Positions 12,828-24,914 of a stretch of DNA of 64,000 nt are shown here, piece after piece. The DNA comes from Cruorifilaria tuberocauda. Lineage: Eukaryota; Nematoda; Chromadorea; Rhabditida; Onchocercidae. Position 1 is the stretch's first letter. The number at the start of each line of letters is the position of its first letter. The stretch is taken from the NCBI GenBank assembly GCA_013365365.1, contig JABVXU010000172.1:42423-106422 (forward strand), read 5' to 3'. The position numbers and the translations under genes were made by a program. The notes beneath the pieces were generated by a model that saw nothing but the letters and a program-made list of their open reading frames with translations, searched no databases and was not told the DNA's origin.

Positions 12828-15800
12828 ACCTGTTGAGACTACTTGATGATATCACTTTTTCATGAATTTATAATATAAGTAAACATGATAACTACAAACC
12901 TTAAATTGTATCTTATCTTTCATTAACAATTTTACCAAATAATGGGTTGACGAAGTATAATAATTAAATGTAGCTACGTTCAACTCCCAGGCATACGGGA
13001 CATGTTATTAGCGACACTCTGATGTCATAAAAAGGTATATTGAACAACTTAAGGTTTCATAGCTATATTCAAGGTATATCTAATTACCAAAGATTAATTG
13101 ACGAATTCAACTTAATAGTGTTTATCAAAAAAATCAAAATTCCGAGCTTATGATTATAGTGGACTCCTTATTAATAACAAATAAGATTAGAAACAAGTGG
13201 CAGCAGGATAATTACGATAAGATGTTATGGTGATTATGAATATTTAACCAGTTTCAAAAATACTTTAGGGCCAATTGTTATTGTTATTGTTAAATGTTGA
13301 GGGGGAAAATTCGAATGTGATATGAAATTAAATAAAAGAGAAATGACCAATTTTCTTTCTTTAAAATATGAAGCAAAATCTATTAAATAAAAGAGATGGA
13401 TGACGTTGAATGGATAAGATATTAATATAGCAATTACGTATTTCTCATAAAAATAATTACACAAACACAATCAGTTAAGATTCATTTAAATTGAAAGCAA
13501 AAATTATTAGTGATTGGTTCCTTCTCTATTTACTTTAGGTATAAGAAAAAAAGAAATATGTTGCAAGAAATATACATTCCAGGAATCTGCATTATTGTTA
13601 ATTACAGCAAACAGGGATAACTAACTATTTGCCCAATTAGGACGTAAGAATGGAGGGAGTACTTCAATGTGTTAATATCCGATCCAAACTGTGTTAATAT
13701 CCGATCCAAACTGAAACTTTTTTCCTATCAAGTTATTTGCTCGTTAGAAATTTAACGTGGAATATACGAATTCCTTTTTCATTCATACTTTAATATAAAA
13801 TTTCGAAATATTGTCATTTTTGTGATCACTAAATTAGTCGATATTATCTTTTTCAAATTTAATGAATATTTTTCAAAAATATATGAGGCACAAATTCGAC
13901 ATTATTTGCAAAAAGTAATATATTACAATTCATTACAATCCAATACGTGCACATCAAACAATGATCGAATTTGTTAAATATTTGATTAATGAAATACTTT
14001 TAACAGATCCTGTTAGCCTAACTAGCAGCGGTATGTACACTTATGGGATTAAAAGCTCATTAATAATATTTACACATTTCCTTCATTTATACGCCAATTG
14101 TGAGTAATTAATCGTAATGGTAATCGTCACTCAATGGGTTAATGAAACTAATAAATTTATTCAAATGTAAATGTAGCAAGTGGGAGTTGAAAAATTGAAC
14201 TCGAAATATCTGCAAGTGATAAGAAAAGATAATGAAATCTTTCTTTCTTCTCTTTCCTTTTTTTGGAACTTTTTTCACATTTTTCCCTTCATTTAAGATT
14301 AATCCCAAGGTTATCATACTATTCTACTTAATTAATATCATTTCACTTACATAATCTCAAACAAGCAACAATTCAATTCTTAAAAATTGATGTTTCTTAT
14401 ATTCTGGAATAAATGTCACACCGATGTAAGTTTCAAAACTTTAATGTAATCAACATTTAACTTTTCGCTGAAAAATTTTTATTTCTAAAGTGCATCTGCT
14501 TTATTTTTAAAGTAAATAGGTTAAAGAAAAGAGAACGATGTTGAACAGTATAAAAAAAAGACGAGGAAAAAAAAATTCATTTTAAATATACATTCTTTAA
14601 ATCCTCTAATTTTCATTTTAAATATATATTCCCTAAATCTTTAATTTACAAAATAATTTATTTCCATTTTATGAAATGAATGATATTACATAACATAAAA
14701 CTAAATCATTTCAAATCACATTTTTGTCTTATTTCATTTATTTTTTCACTTTTCAATGCATTTTTTCATTCTAAATAAAATCAATCTTTCTGGAAAATAT
14801 CTCTCAGTAAAATTGATTTATTAATCTATTTTTCTGTAAACTCTGTATATTTTCAATGAATAGATTGCAAAATAAAGAATTTGCAAAGAAATCGATGTTT
14901 GCTAAATCATATCTGTATGATTTTGAATAAGTCTTCATAAGTCAGTGATGTAATTTAATTAATAATTAATTACCAATAGTTATTCACATCAGGTAAATTT
15001 ATTTATTGATTTCATGCAATTTTTCGGCATCAGTTAGCTTATACCATAAAACGACAAGCGCTTTGAATAATATTTACATCTTTTTAATAATCTAAATAAA
15101 TTAATAAGACGTTAACTTCTTGCAAAATTCCAATCATTTAGTTGTTGCTTAGCAACTGATTAACGAATTCATTAATTTTAAACTAATTTATTATTATGCA
15201 ACTTGTTCCTTTACTATGAATGTAGACGGAAAACAAAAATCTAGTCTGGAAATCTCCTAAAATATCTCAAATTAAAATTATAATTCAGTGCTAATCATAA
15301 TCATGTAGAATTTAAAATTATTCCCTCATAAAGCAATAATTTTGAAGAAGAAATCCATAAGAACAAAATATATATTGAATAAATTATGACCTACAAATTA
15401 GCTAATTAAAAATGGAAAAAACGAAAAAGAAGTTTATGTCCAGAAATCTTCATGATATTGGAACACATGTATATATATATGTATATTGGAGTATAAAATA
15501 TATATTCTAATATCATGTTAACTTCTCACGAAATTTTATTCTTTATTTATATATATTTAATATTCTTTCCAAAACATTTCTCAAATGTTCAATGCAATGC
15601 AAAATCTGCTTTAAAAAGAAATAATTTTGAAGTTTTTAAATATATTTCTGACAAACCTTGAACGTAAAAATTTTAAATAAACTAGTTGAATTCGACAAAA
15701 TAAGCCATTACTTCCGGTTTTCAAATCAAATTACGGGAAAAGCTAATGATGAAAGCTTTTGCAGAAATGCATTTCATTGCTTCGAAAATAGGGCTGTTAA

Positions 15801-16345
15801 TAAATCTCTGCATTTCAGAGCGAGAATTCACATGCTGGTATGGTTGGAGCTTTGATATGATGGTTGCTTGTTCGTGTAGTTGGACCTCCGGTTTTCCGGG
15901 TCAGCATTAATCGGCTGTGACGGTGTTATACAATAGTTAGGCTTATGTAGAAGTTTCTCATCTCAGAAAAGATTAGCGTTGGATGTCGAAGAGATAATGC
16001 AATTTTTTGAGCACGTTTGCAGTAGTTGTTTTCCACATTATATTTAAGTAATGTAAGATGTGATTTGTTGTGTAGTACACTCAAAAAAATACTGTCATGT
16101 TACATGAAGACTTATAAATAATTTTTTGAACTTCGTATTTTTTCGTTTTTTTCGTTTTTTGAACTTTTTGAACTTCGTCTATATCATTCACATTTATTTT
16201 ACTCCTTCTTTACACTCTCGGTCCAAACAGTCGTTTCTGATATCATTTGATCATGCGATAATTACATCCGCATCTTTATATCTGGATTTTCAGATTTTTA
16301 ATGTTTAGAGAGATAACATCGCAGCTGTTAGAATCATTATAATTA
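12828..16345. other. Intergenic, mostly featureless
   Basis: AT-rich spacer between the divergently transcribed receptor and MED28-like genes. It contains a 22-bp tandem duplication (13668-13711), small inverted repeats near 15451-15520, and a GC-richer patch at about 15835-15960 that may be promoter of the MED28-like gene. No convincing coding exons. Confidence 0.55.
13668..13711. repeat. Exact 22-bp tandem duplication
   Basis: Two adjacent identical copies of a 22-base unit beginning TGTGTTAATATCC, at 13668-13689 and 13690-13711. Probably a recent slippage or repair duplication. Confidence 0.9.
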
Positions 16346-17621
16346 ATGGAGTGTTCCCAAGACAGTGCAAGTGTTGATCGTATGCCACATCTGAAGCAGC
16401 TGGTTCTAAGCGGTGATGATGGAACGTCAACTTCTGAGCAAGATATGGTAATCTTCACGAAGTTTTAAAAAATAAGGTCTAGGATGAACTTTTCTATTTT
16501 GATGATATAGATTCAGTTGTTTGCAGGAATAATTAGAAATGTTAATTCGAATAATAATCAGCGAATCTCTACGTATGTATAAGCATGTGTGTAAGTCGTC
16601 TAATAGTAAATTATAATTGGATCTAGGCATGACATGCATGTGCCACAGATGAATCCAATTTTATAATCTAGCGAAATATGCGATATACATTCTATGATAT
16701 TCAAGTTCCATTTCATTCTTCTTTGAGTTCTAGTTTTGTATGTTTTACAGTATAGGAGGATCTCATGTTTTTCCCGACATAGGATGAAAGTAATGTTTAG
16801 GGTGAGGAGAGAAAAAAGTTAAGAGCAGCAATGAATATGAAACTTAAATAATTTAACACTCATTTAATACTGCCATTTGGTCCAAAACTTTTTTTCAGGA
16901 GAAAAATGATAGTTTAAATAGTATGCTTGCTACTGGTGTGCCCGATACACCGTTGGGACAAGCTGTGACAAATTTGTATGCATCTTGGATACAACTAATT
17001 AGCGATTTATCAGCACGAACGGGTTATTTACCACCAACGCTGGAACATATCAAAGAAGTTGCTGAATGTGCTGTCCGTCAGGTTGGCTTCATACTAACAA
17101 ACTGTGCTTGATTTTCGTGATTGGATTTATTGTTACTCTTTATTGATTTAGTGATTTGTGTTACTTTTGCTGCATAGCATGATTATTCATTTTCACAATT
17201 TATGCTGTTTATTTTTTAGAATGTTTGCCTACATGGTTTAATAATATTGTATGACCTTTATTCATTCTGTTCAGGGATATAAATAGAAATTAATTTAGCA
17301 TGTTTTTTTTTAGTTAAAAGATTCTTGTCATGACTTAACTCGTGAATTTGCTAGAGTTGGTCTTGAATGGCGTCTAACTCACCCGAATGAAGCTCTTGCT
17401 GAGGTACGTTTGCTTGACAAGAATTCCAAAATTCTCTGATGAGTCAATGGCAGCTATGGTGAAGTCCTGGACGCAGTGAAATCTTTGTTGTATTGCAGGA
17501 TTTAGCAAATTTTGATCAGGCTATATTACGACAAGAATCATTGCTTGGACGAGCTGCTGGGATTGTTGAGCGACGACTGAACGATTTGGCAACCGAAAAA
17601 AGTTCAGAAGAATTTGAATAG
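16346..17621 (+). CDS. Small helical protein, possibly Mediator subunit MED28
   Basis: Four phase-0 exons (16346-16447, 16899-17081, 17314-17403, 17499-17621) encode 165 residues starting MECSQDSASVD and ending SSEEFE. A charged N-terminal tail is followed by helices (LYASWIQLISDLSARTGYLP; LEHIKEVAECAVRQLKDS; FARVGLEWRLTHPNEALAED). The last exon is a heptad-like helix (ILRQESLLGRAAGIVERRL). The order 'helix, RL..P.EA..EDL, then a ..L.RKD.L...-like helix' resembles MED28 of the Mediator head module. That match is from remembered family pattern only, so the symbol is left empty. It could be another small coiled-coil subunit. Possible spliced-leader acceptors lie at 16293 and 16324. The next gene on the same strand starts 0.9 kb downstream. 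Confidence 0.75.
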
Positions 17622-17766
17622 CGCTATGGCATCATTGGGCTGAGATCTCAAGCAGAAAATCGATTGCTTCTCTAAGGAATGAAATCTTGCACTATCAAAA
17701 ATATAGAATGATGACTAGCATCTATTTACCTCTTTATATAAGTTGATGTTATTATATTAAAAGCGA

Positions 17767-17772
17767 AATAAA
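17767..17772 (+). terminator. Poly(A) signal AATAAA
   Basis: AATAAA 146 bases past the MED28-like stop codon; a second copy lies about 30 bases further on. Confidence 0.6.
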
Positions 17773-18507
17773 GTGCCATAAACAAATTATTTTTGTGAAA
17801 TAAATAGTTTGTGCATAATTTTTTGTTCGCGATATGCCCTGTTTGTATATAAATAAAATGATGGAGATATTCAAAGCTTTATTTAACGGTCCTCTAACCG
17901 CATTATGGATACTGTTTTCGTCTTTATATAATTTATATACGTTTTCACGCTTCCTATATGATTTTTGAAGTGGGCGTTATAGTTTTATCTATTTTTGTTA
18001 ATATATTTTGGTATTCTTTTTTTTACATATACCATTCATTTATTGCTGCCATAAGGTTGAATTTTCATAGATTTAGGTTTGCTTTTGTGTCCTAACCATT
18101 GTTACATTTCTCTCGTGTAAATTAGGTATGGGAAACTCGGTTGGAATTTGATGCTTGGATAGATTCTATGTTAGTAAAGTATCATTGGGAGAGTGTGAAG
18201 CTCCCTTGAGTGATTTTGCACCGTGTCATAACAGGGAATGCGAAATTTTATTAGGAAGAAAGAATAAGATGCATGAAGAGTAGTATGACTGGTGTAAGTC
18301 AATTGTGATTGTTTGATAAAGATTTTTACCTAAAAGGGTTTCAATCTTTGCTTGAATTTTATGCGCGAAATCATATAACAAGCAATTTTTGGACTTCAAA
18401 TCACACAGGGAATGAAAAAGGATGGTTAGTTCTTCACTAGAATCAATTGTAATATCGTAATGTTGTTACAGAAGGAATTGAACATCAGCAGAAATAGTAG
18501 GCCGAAG
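17773..18507. other. Spacer and CLASRP 5' leader
   Basis: Short spacer between two same-strand genes. A good 3' splice acceptor without an obvious upstream donor (TGTTACAG ending at 18471) sits 36 bases before the CLASRP start. It is probably a spliced-leader trans-splice site. A 28-codon open stretch from 18126 (VWETRLEFDAWIDSM) could not be joined in frame to either neighbour. Confidence 0.45.
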
Positions 18508-18786
18508 ATGTGGCATGAGGCTCGCCGGCAAGAAAAATTGATACGATCACAAATGATTGATAGCGTCAAGCGAAATGAAAGGCGCAAACAGTTCTATGAG
18601 AATGTTGTACGTTCCGATTTCAATATGAATTAAAATTTTACCAGAGATTTTCATCGAATAATCAGGGGATCAACAAAGATTAGACTTGGAAGCATGCGGT
18701 TAATCTCGATAATGAATAATCTTGCGGCTATTTATTTACCATTGGCGCTAATGTATCATTATTATTTTCGTAGTTATTATTCTTAT

Positions 18787-18818
<32 letters not shown>

Positions 18819-18825
18819 GTGTTTG

Positions 18826-18875
<50 letters not shown>

Positions 18876-21800
18876 TGGGAATGTCGTTAATCCATTCATG
18901 CACGTCACGAATTAGATGACGAGGCATTTGGCTCCGCAGTAATTACCATTTGAAACACTATTATTAATCATTTTATTATATGTTATCAATGTTACACTAT
19001 TTTATCATCATTAAATATCAGGTTAATCTACGGTAAGTTATTTCTTCTACTCATATGATAATTAAGGGATTTTTGTTCTTGTATAAAGTTAGAATATTGC
19101 AGAGGAAAGATCCTGAGCAATTCATGCAAGTCCATGGCCGCAAATGCCAAATACATATGGATCCGGCAGTAGCACGGGCTGCCGAAGCATCAAGCATCCT
19201 GTGCGCGTTTAACATTAGTAATTTGCTCGTCTTTTGTATAACCATACTTCTCACCATGGATTCAATCCGTTAAAGATCTTTTTTATTTACATCTTTTTTG
19301 CCCGTTCATTTTTTCGTTAAATTTTGCCTAACTATGGCAGTTCATTTTGATCACCTTGCTCAGTAGTTTAAGTTGTTTTTAGCTTAAGAGAAATTGCTAT
19401 CGAAGTTTTTGAATTCTTCGTTATAAATTATAGTTGTTCCATAGATATAGGTCATTTTTACTACCATTAGGTAGTTATAAGTACTGGAATTGTTTTCTGA
19501 TAAGAGATTTTATTTTCCCAAAATTATATGAAGTTACGCGTATGTTAGAGTGAAATTAGACTAATGGATGTGGCATTCATATAATTTTCGGTGTAATAAC
19601 TTTCGCTGTAAAAAGGGTGGATAAGAATTGAATGAGAAAGTAATATCGGGCTTTACGAGGTAGGATTGTTTCCGTGGTTCATCGATTTCCCTCGTTAACA
19701 ATATTTTAAATTTTCTTAATTTGGTGGTAGCTATAGGCAGTTTAGCGTACTCAAATTTTAAAATATCAGAATTTGATCTGTTGATTTGCAGGAGGCGATG
19801 GCAAGGTGATCCGAATGTACTTATTGATCGGTTTGATGTCCGGGCGCATATGGACTATATTCCCGAAACGAAGTCAGATGATATTGATAAACGGTACGTT
19901 CTGCTAGTTATATTGCGGTAAAAGCTTTTTCCACTACCATCATTTAGATATTTTACCATTAGGAAAGAAATTATCTTACTTAGTTTTCTGTAATTATTTT
20001 GTTTTGGAATTCATGAAAAGCTTCAAAACGTTCATTGAAACTTGTGGCAGTAACTATTTGTAATGGTATTTTCCGTCTTACATTATTCGTATGATTTTCT
20101 TATGTTTTTTCTCCTCACCATTCTTTTAGATGTTCTTGTTAGCAGTTTTAGATCTTATGTAACTAAAGTGGAAAAAAATTAGGCTTACAATAATAAATGA
20201 TTTATTGTATGTTACGTTCAACTATATATATATATATATATGTGGAGAGGGAAAAAATGAGAAGAAATTGAGGATTTCACGTTTTTTTATTTCGAAAGTC
20301 TTGCGCGAATGAATTGGATTACAGGTCTGTAGTAGATGTTGAAGAACTGCAATGCGAGTATGAGAGGTATCGAATCCTTGTACTCAATGAATTTGATAGA
20401 GGTATGCATCAATTACTGTAATGTCCAAAGTCGCCCGGATTGTCCTGCCATCGAGTGTAATGCGTTTTCCGATAATCGTGAGACACGGTTTGCATGAGCC
20501 ACTTACCTTTCATCACTTCTCCGTCTATCTGAATAGGCGATCAGTGAATCAGTTCGGAATTTATTGAAACTCTGTGGCATGTATCATACTGAACTACAAC
20601 ATTATCGATCGGAGTTGCGCAGCTTCATATTATTTAGCGCGATTTCCGTTTATTACGAAATAAAAGAATTATAAATTGAGTTTAATTTGCAGTATCGGAG
20701 AAAACTTTTTTGAAAGAAATAGCAGCGAAAGAATTTTGGCCGGATGAATCCACTTCAACATCACTTGCACGAGCTGAACAGGAAAAGAAAAGATTGCTGT
20801 AAAATTTACGAACTTTTGCAAGAAATTTGAATCTGTCGTAAATTTTCGAAATTTGCAAGCAATTTATTCGTACTTCCGTCACTTGCATATAGTGCTGTGA
20901 AAATAGTTCCAGTATTTATTAATAATTCTACTTCTGCTGTATCATCTGAAATCTTTTTCCTCAACTAAAATAAAAATATCCATTTCATGTTTCGGCAAAG
21001 CATGCAATCACAAGTTCTTTAATCAAATTTATCATCCACTTTAAAACTTGTATCTCTTAAATCATTTTTAGGCGGGATAGAAAGGCTGCTGTGGCGTTTA
21101 CGTATGGTGATACTCAAACAGTGCAAGGTAAAATCGCGGAAACGGATGATTCTGATGAAGAAGATGAAATTGTTGATTCCGATGAGTTCGGTAAAAATTC
21201 CTTTGATGGATTTTTTTAATTTCATAACGCATACATATATATATATATTCGTCAAAACAATATGAGTTTTTAGAGTGAAATGGAAATTAGAGCATTTCAT
21301 TGGAAGCATTTATAAGAAAAACTGAACATTATATAGATGTATCTATATTGATTCAGTCATTTGAACAAATTTTCATTATAGACTTGAAATTGGATATAGA
21401 CACATTGGATGCTGAGCAACGGCGAAATTTAAATAAATTGGGTATTCGATATGGCATAAGTTCGAGTGCATTCTCGAGTTTGCTAAAAATGGATCGTCGT
21501 GAGCAGGATGAAACGCATCAACTGAAAGAAATTGAAAAAGCCAAATTGGCACTCGCTGTCTGTAATTGATTTATTAAATAATCTTTTTGTTTTGTATGCA
21601 GACTTTTCACCTCATTAGTGGTAATAGCGATCATATGTATTTGGGTTTCGCAGAAGAGTCCTTCATATCGCTAGAATCTGTTCAATCCTGCTAGATAATG
21701 AGGTTTGGTAGGGAAATGAACAATAAGGAAATGGAAAGATGAAGAAAAATTTTTCCTGAAAGCGTTGTTTCAGCCTTAGTTTCGTTTCAGTAAATGAGAT

Positions 21801-24800
21801 TGCTTCATATTCAAAACACTTGTTATAATATTGAGTTCTACTCCTGTAATTGTTCTATGAAGAATGTCTGAAAAAGTAGTAATTCTATGTTAGCAGTAAA
21901 ATTGGTAAGAAGTAAATTCTACATTATATTTTTGGTTTAATTGTCTGAAATGTATACTGTTATACTTTCGCTCACTTATCCACGATTTTTTTCTTTGGTA
22001 AGGAGAAAGTTTTATAAATTTATCTGTTGCACCCCGGAAAAGAGGTTTGACTAAACGTGCTTAGTATTGTTTTTTTTTATTCATCTTGATTGTTGACTTC
22101 AGCTCATTGTTACGTGGCTAAAATTTTAGGGCCGACAAGCAAAAGCTGAAAGAGCTGTTTTGAAAAAAAAGCGCGCACTGATTGTTGGTAAAGGTTGTTT
22201 AAACGAGGAAGCCACAACTACTTTGCTGTCATTCGTTACTAAAAGTCAGAGAGAACACTTGGAAACGTTAGTTTTTTGTCGGCGCTTTTTTTCCCATGAC
22301 AGGAATAGTAATAGTTTTAATTATTATGTGCTGAATTAGTTTATTTGGATTTATTTTAATGAGTATTTATGTAGGTCATCATCTTCATCAACGGAGGAGG
22401 ATGAAGGGAAGACAGAATTTATAACAACTTTCGGCGGTGATGGTACCGAAGATAAGGATGAGGAGCGTGATGACGATGACGATGGTGGAGCGAAAATGCA
22501 CGGTCCAGCTTTACCATCAGCAGAATTCAGGCGTATTTTGTAAGCTATTTCGTTTCCTTAATCCATGCAAATAAGAAATACTCATACTGTTTCCATAAAG
22601 TATTTATAAATTGGGCATATTTTAGTGAGCTAAAAACACGTCGTTCATCAAGTCCGGAAGATTTCGGAAATGTTTCAAGAACTCGCGTGCGTAGTAGATC
22701 TCCGGGTCGAAAGCGATTTTTACGTTCCAGTCGTGAACGTACTTTAAGATCAAGAAGCCGAGAGAGATCACGCCGTTCCAGAAGTCGAGAACTATACGAC
22801 CGGTCGAGGAGTTCAAGTAATGGAAAGAGACGAAGATGTAGCAAGAGTAGAGATAGATTGCAAAGCTATAGCCGTGAAGATGATCGGCCGTCCGAGCATG
22901 GCCGTTCAAGAAGCAGAGATAGGAAGCGTGAAGATGTGAAAATAAAGCAAGGGTTAATAATTCAAGAAATATTTCTCACTCATTCAGTCTTTTTTAACTT
23001 ACATGAATACTTTCTTCAATAAGATATGCTCCTAGCATGTCTTATTGAAGAAAGTTTTCATGTAAGTATAGATTTTTTACTTGAAATTATTGTATGTCTT
23101 TATTCATTAACCACATTTGCAGATAAAAATTATAGTTTCTGAGTTGTTCTGATTTTTCGATTGATATTTAAATGAAACCAAAAACAAATTTTGCATTTCA
23201 AAAGTTGAACTTTTCATTTGATGACGTTTCAGTCGTAGAAAGAGCAGCGGTAGCAGTGAGAGTGGTTGTAGTCGTTCGCATGGTCATTTTAGTCGTAAAA
23301 GACGGGTTGATGAAGGGAGTGAAAGGTTTTTCTTATTTTTAATCGGAATTTTTTTATTATGTTGAATCTGCAGAAATCATCTCTTACCTTTTCCAGTTCT
23401 AAAAGATTCAGCGATAAGAAACGTCAGAAGCGTCGAAGAAAATATTCGTCTTCAAGTGACACTAGTCGTACACCACCACAATCATCACCGCAAGAGAGAA
23501 AAGTTAGTTTGTATGAAAATCTTCATTTATTTTGTTATTTAATCTCAATTTCTTAAATATATTACTTTTATAGAAAACATACCTGTTCTAGGGCACAGGT
23601 TCAGTTCTCTCTCCGAGTCGGAGTAACGGTGACACTTCACCTTTAGAAATTCGTTCAAGTATGAGCGAATCAGAAAAGGAACGTATCGAAGTGGAAAATC
23701 GACGTCGACGAATACGTCGAACGGCAAAAATGCATCGGTATAGATTTTTCTTATTTGCTTTACATCTTTGATTTTTTACTATCCCTTAGCTTGTTTTTTG
23801 GTGAAAGGTCTTAAATTCTCTCGTATGGTTCATAAACTCTCATATTATGCAATGATACACATTCGCTTTCCCTCATGCAATATGTAAAAAAAGCAGAGTT
23901 AACTGAGTATCATGTTATTTTTTATTATCTAATTTTGTATCGCATCTGTTCTTTATGCATTCGGAACTAATTTTATTTCTTCTTTTCGCAAATTTTATTT
24001 TCTTTAAATATTTCTTTTCAAAGACTAGCGATTACAAATGATGATTTTTGGAAATTACCCTATCGATTTTTTCCGCTTCAATATTATTTTACTGATTTTT
24101 TCGAATTTCAGTCTTGATGTTATTAATTTCAGACAACAGTACAGTAGTAATCATCACGATCGATCATCAGAAGATGAAGCTGAACGTGTAAATTTCTTGG
24201 CATTTTTTTAGAGTTCTTTGAAATTTTATTACAGAAGTAAGAAAATGTTTTCAGAGAATATAGTACAGGTGTCATGAAAGAACTTTCACATATCATGTAT
24301 TCTTTTTAGTTTCCTTATCGAGAAAAGAAAACTTCAAAATTTCAGAAAGCTGCCCTCGCTCATAAGCTTCGTACGCAAATGCAACGAGTTTTACGTAAAA
24401 CGGCAGAACAGTTAAAGGAAGAAGAAAGGCAAAAACATGAGGAGCATGAAAAAGAGAGAAGGGTAAGTATGCTTTTTTCGATTTAATTACTGAGTTTAAA
24501 TTTTGCAATTTATTTCATTTTCATCTTTTTGTTCCGTTGCAAATTCCTTTATATTTTCAGTTACGTGAAGAAAGATTATTTGAAGAATCACTGGAAATCA
24601 GGAGACGGTAAGCTATTGCGCAGAATTTAAGCTTTATAAAATCTTCATGGTCATGCTGTGTAGGTTAATAAAAACTTTGAATACAGTAGTATGCTTACTG
24701 CTCTTGATCTTGATATAGTTTTGTTCTACATATTGGATATCACTGGGGATCTTTATTGAATAACTTGAATTCTTTCTCTTAAAACAAAAAAATAGATTGC

Positions 24801-24914
24801 TACAAACAAGTAAATATAACTTGACACTCTGTAATTTTTTATTTTAGAGAACGTGAAAAACGTCGACGTGAACGTCGTGGTCGTAGTAGGAGCAGTTCAG
24901 CATCGTCAAACTAA
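18508..24914 (+). CDS. CLASRP: CLASRP (SFRS16/SWAP2) splicing-factor homologue
   Basis: CLK4-associating SR-related protein, a nuclear factor that modulates alternative splicing through CLK kinases. Seventeen exons: 18508-18606, 19103-19200, 19792-19893, 20325-20401, 20693-20798, 21072-21190, 21382-21557, 22130-22266, 22375-22539, 22626-22952, 23233-23325, 23397-23502, 23592-23737, 24133-24187, 24346-24462, 24561-24607 and 24848-24914. All phases agree and give 678 residues, against about 674 in human. The start MWHEARRQEKL matches the family N terminus exactly in register. Then come DPEQFMQVHGRKCQIHMDPA, WQGDPNVLIDRFDVRAHMDY, an acidic stretch (DDSDEEDEIVDSDEF), the FITTFGG motif, a long RS domain in exon 10 and a basic coiled coil (MQRVLRKTAEQLKEEERQK). 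Introns 7 (gtctgt) and 10 (gttaat) have weak donors, but only these keep the frame. Confidence 0.93.
18787..18933 (-). pseudogene. 28S (large-subunit) rRNA gene fragment inside CLASRP intron 1
   Basis: About 147 bases match, on the minus strand, the highly conserved 28S segment that reads AGCCAAATGCCTCGTCATCT and continues past CCCACTGTCCCTATCTACTA and GGGGAAAGAAGACCCTGTTG to GAGCTTGACT. A handful of substitutions from the universal sequence are visible, for example GACGTGCATG instead of GACGCGCATG, and a changed stretch after GGGCTTGGC. It is therefore a decayed copy rather than a working gene. It lies antisense to the host gene. Its 28S 5' edge is one base from the R2 retrotransposon insertion point (TTAAGG|TAGCC). 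Flanks on both sides are ordinary AT-rich intron. Confidence 0.88.
22997..23067. repeat. 34-bp near-perfect inverted repeat (3-base loop)
   Basis: Arms 22997-23030 and 23034-23067 are reverse complements with two mismatches in 34 positions, separated by CCT. The element sits in CLASRP intron 10, 44 bases after the donor. The transcript could fold into a long hairpin. Confidence 0.9.

Noticed and set aside
18126..18210. Open stretch VWETRLEFDAWIDSMLVKYH after an acceptor-like TTAG
   Set aside because: No donor in the MED28-like gene joins it in frame and no start codon precedes it; probably chance.
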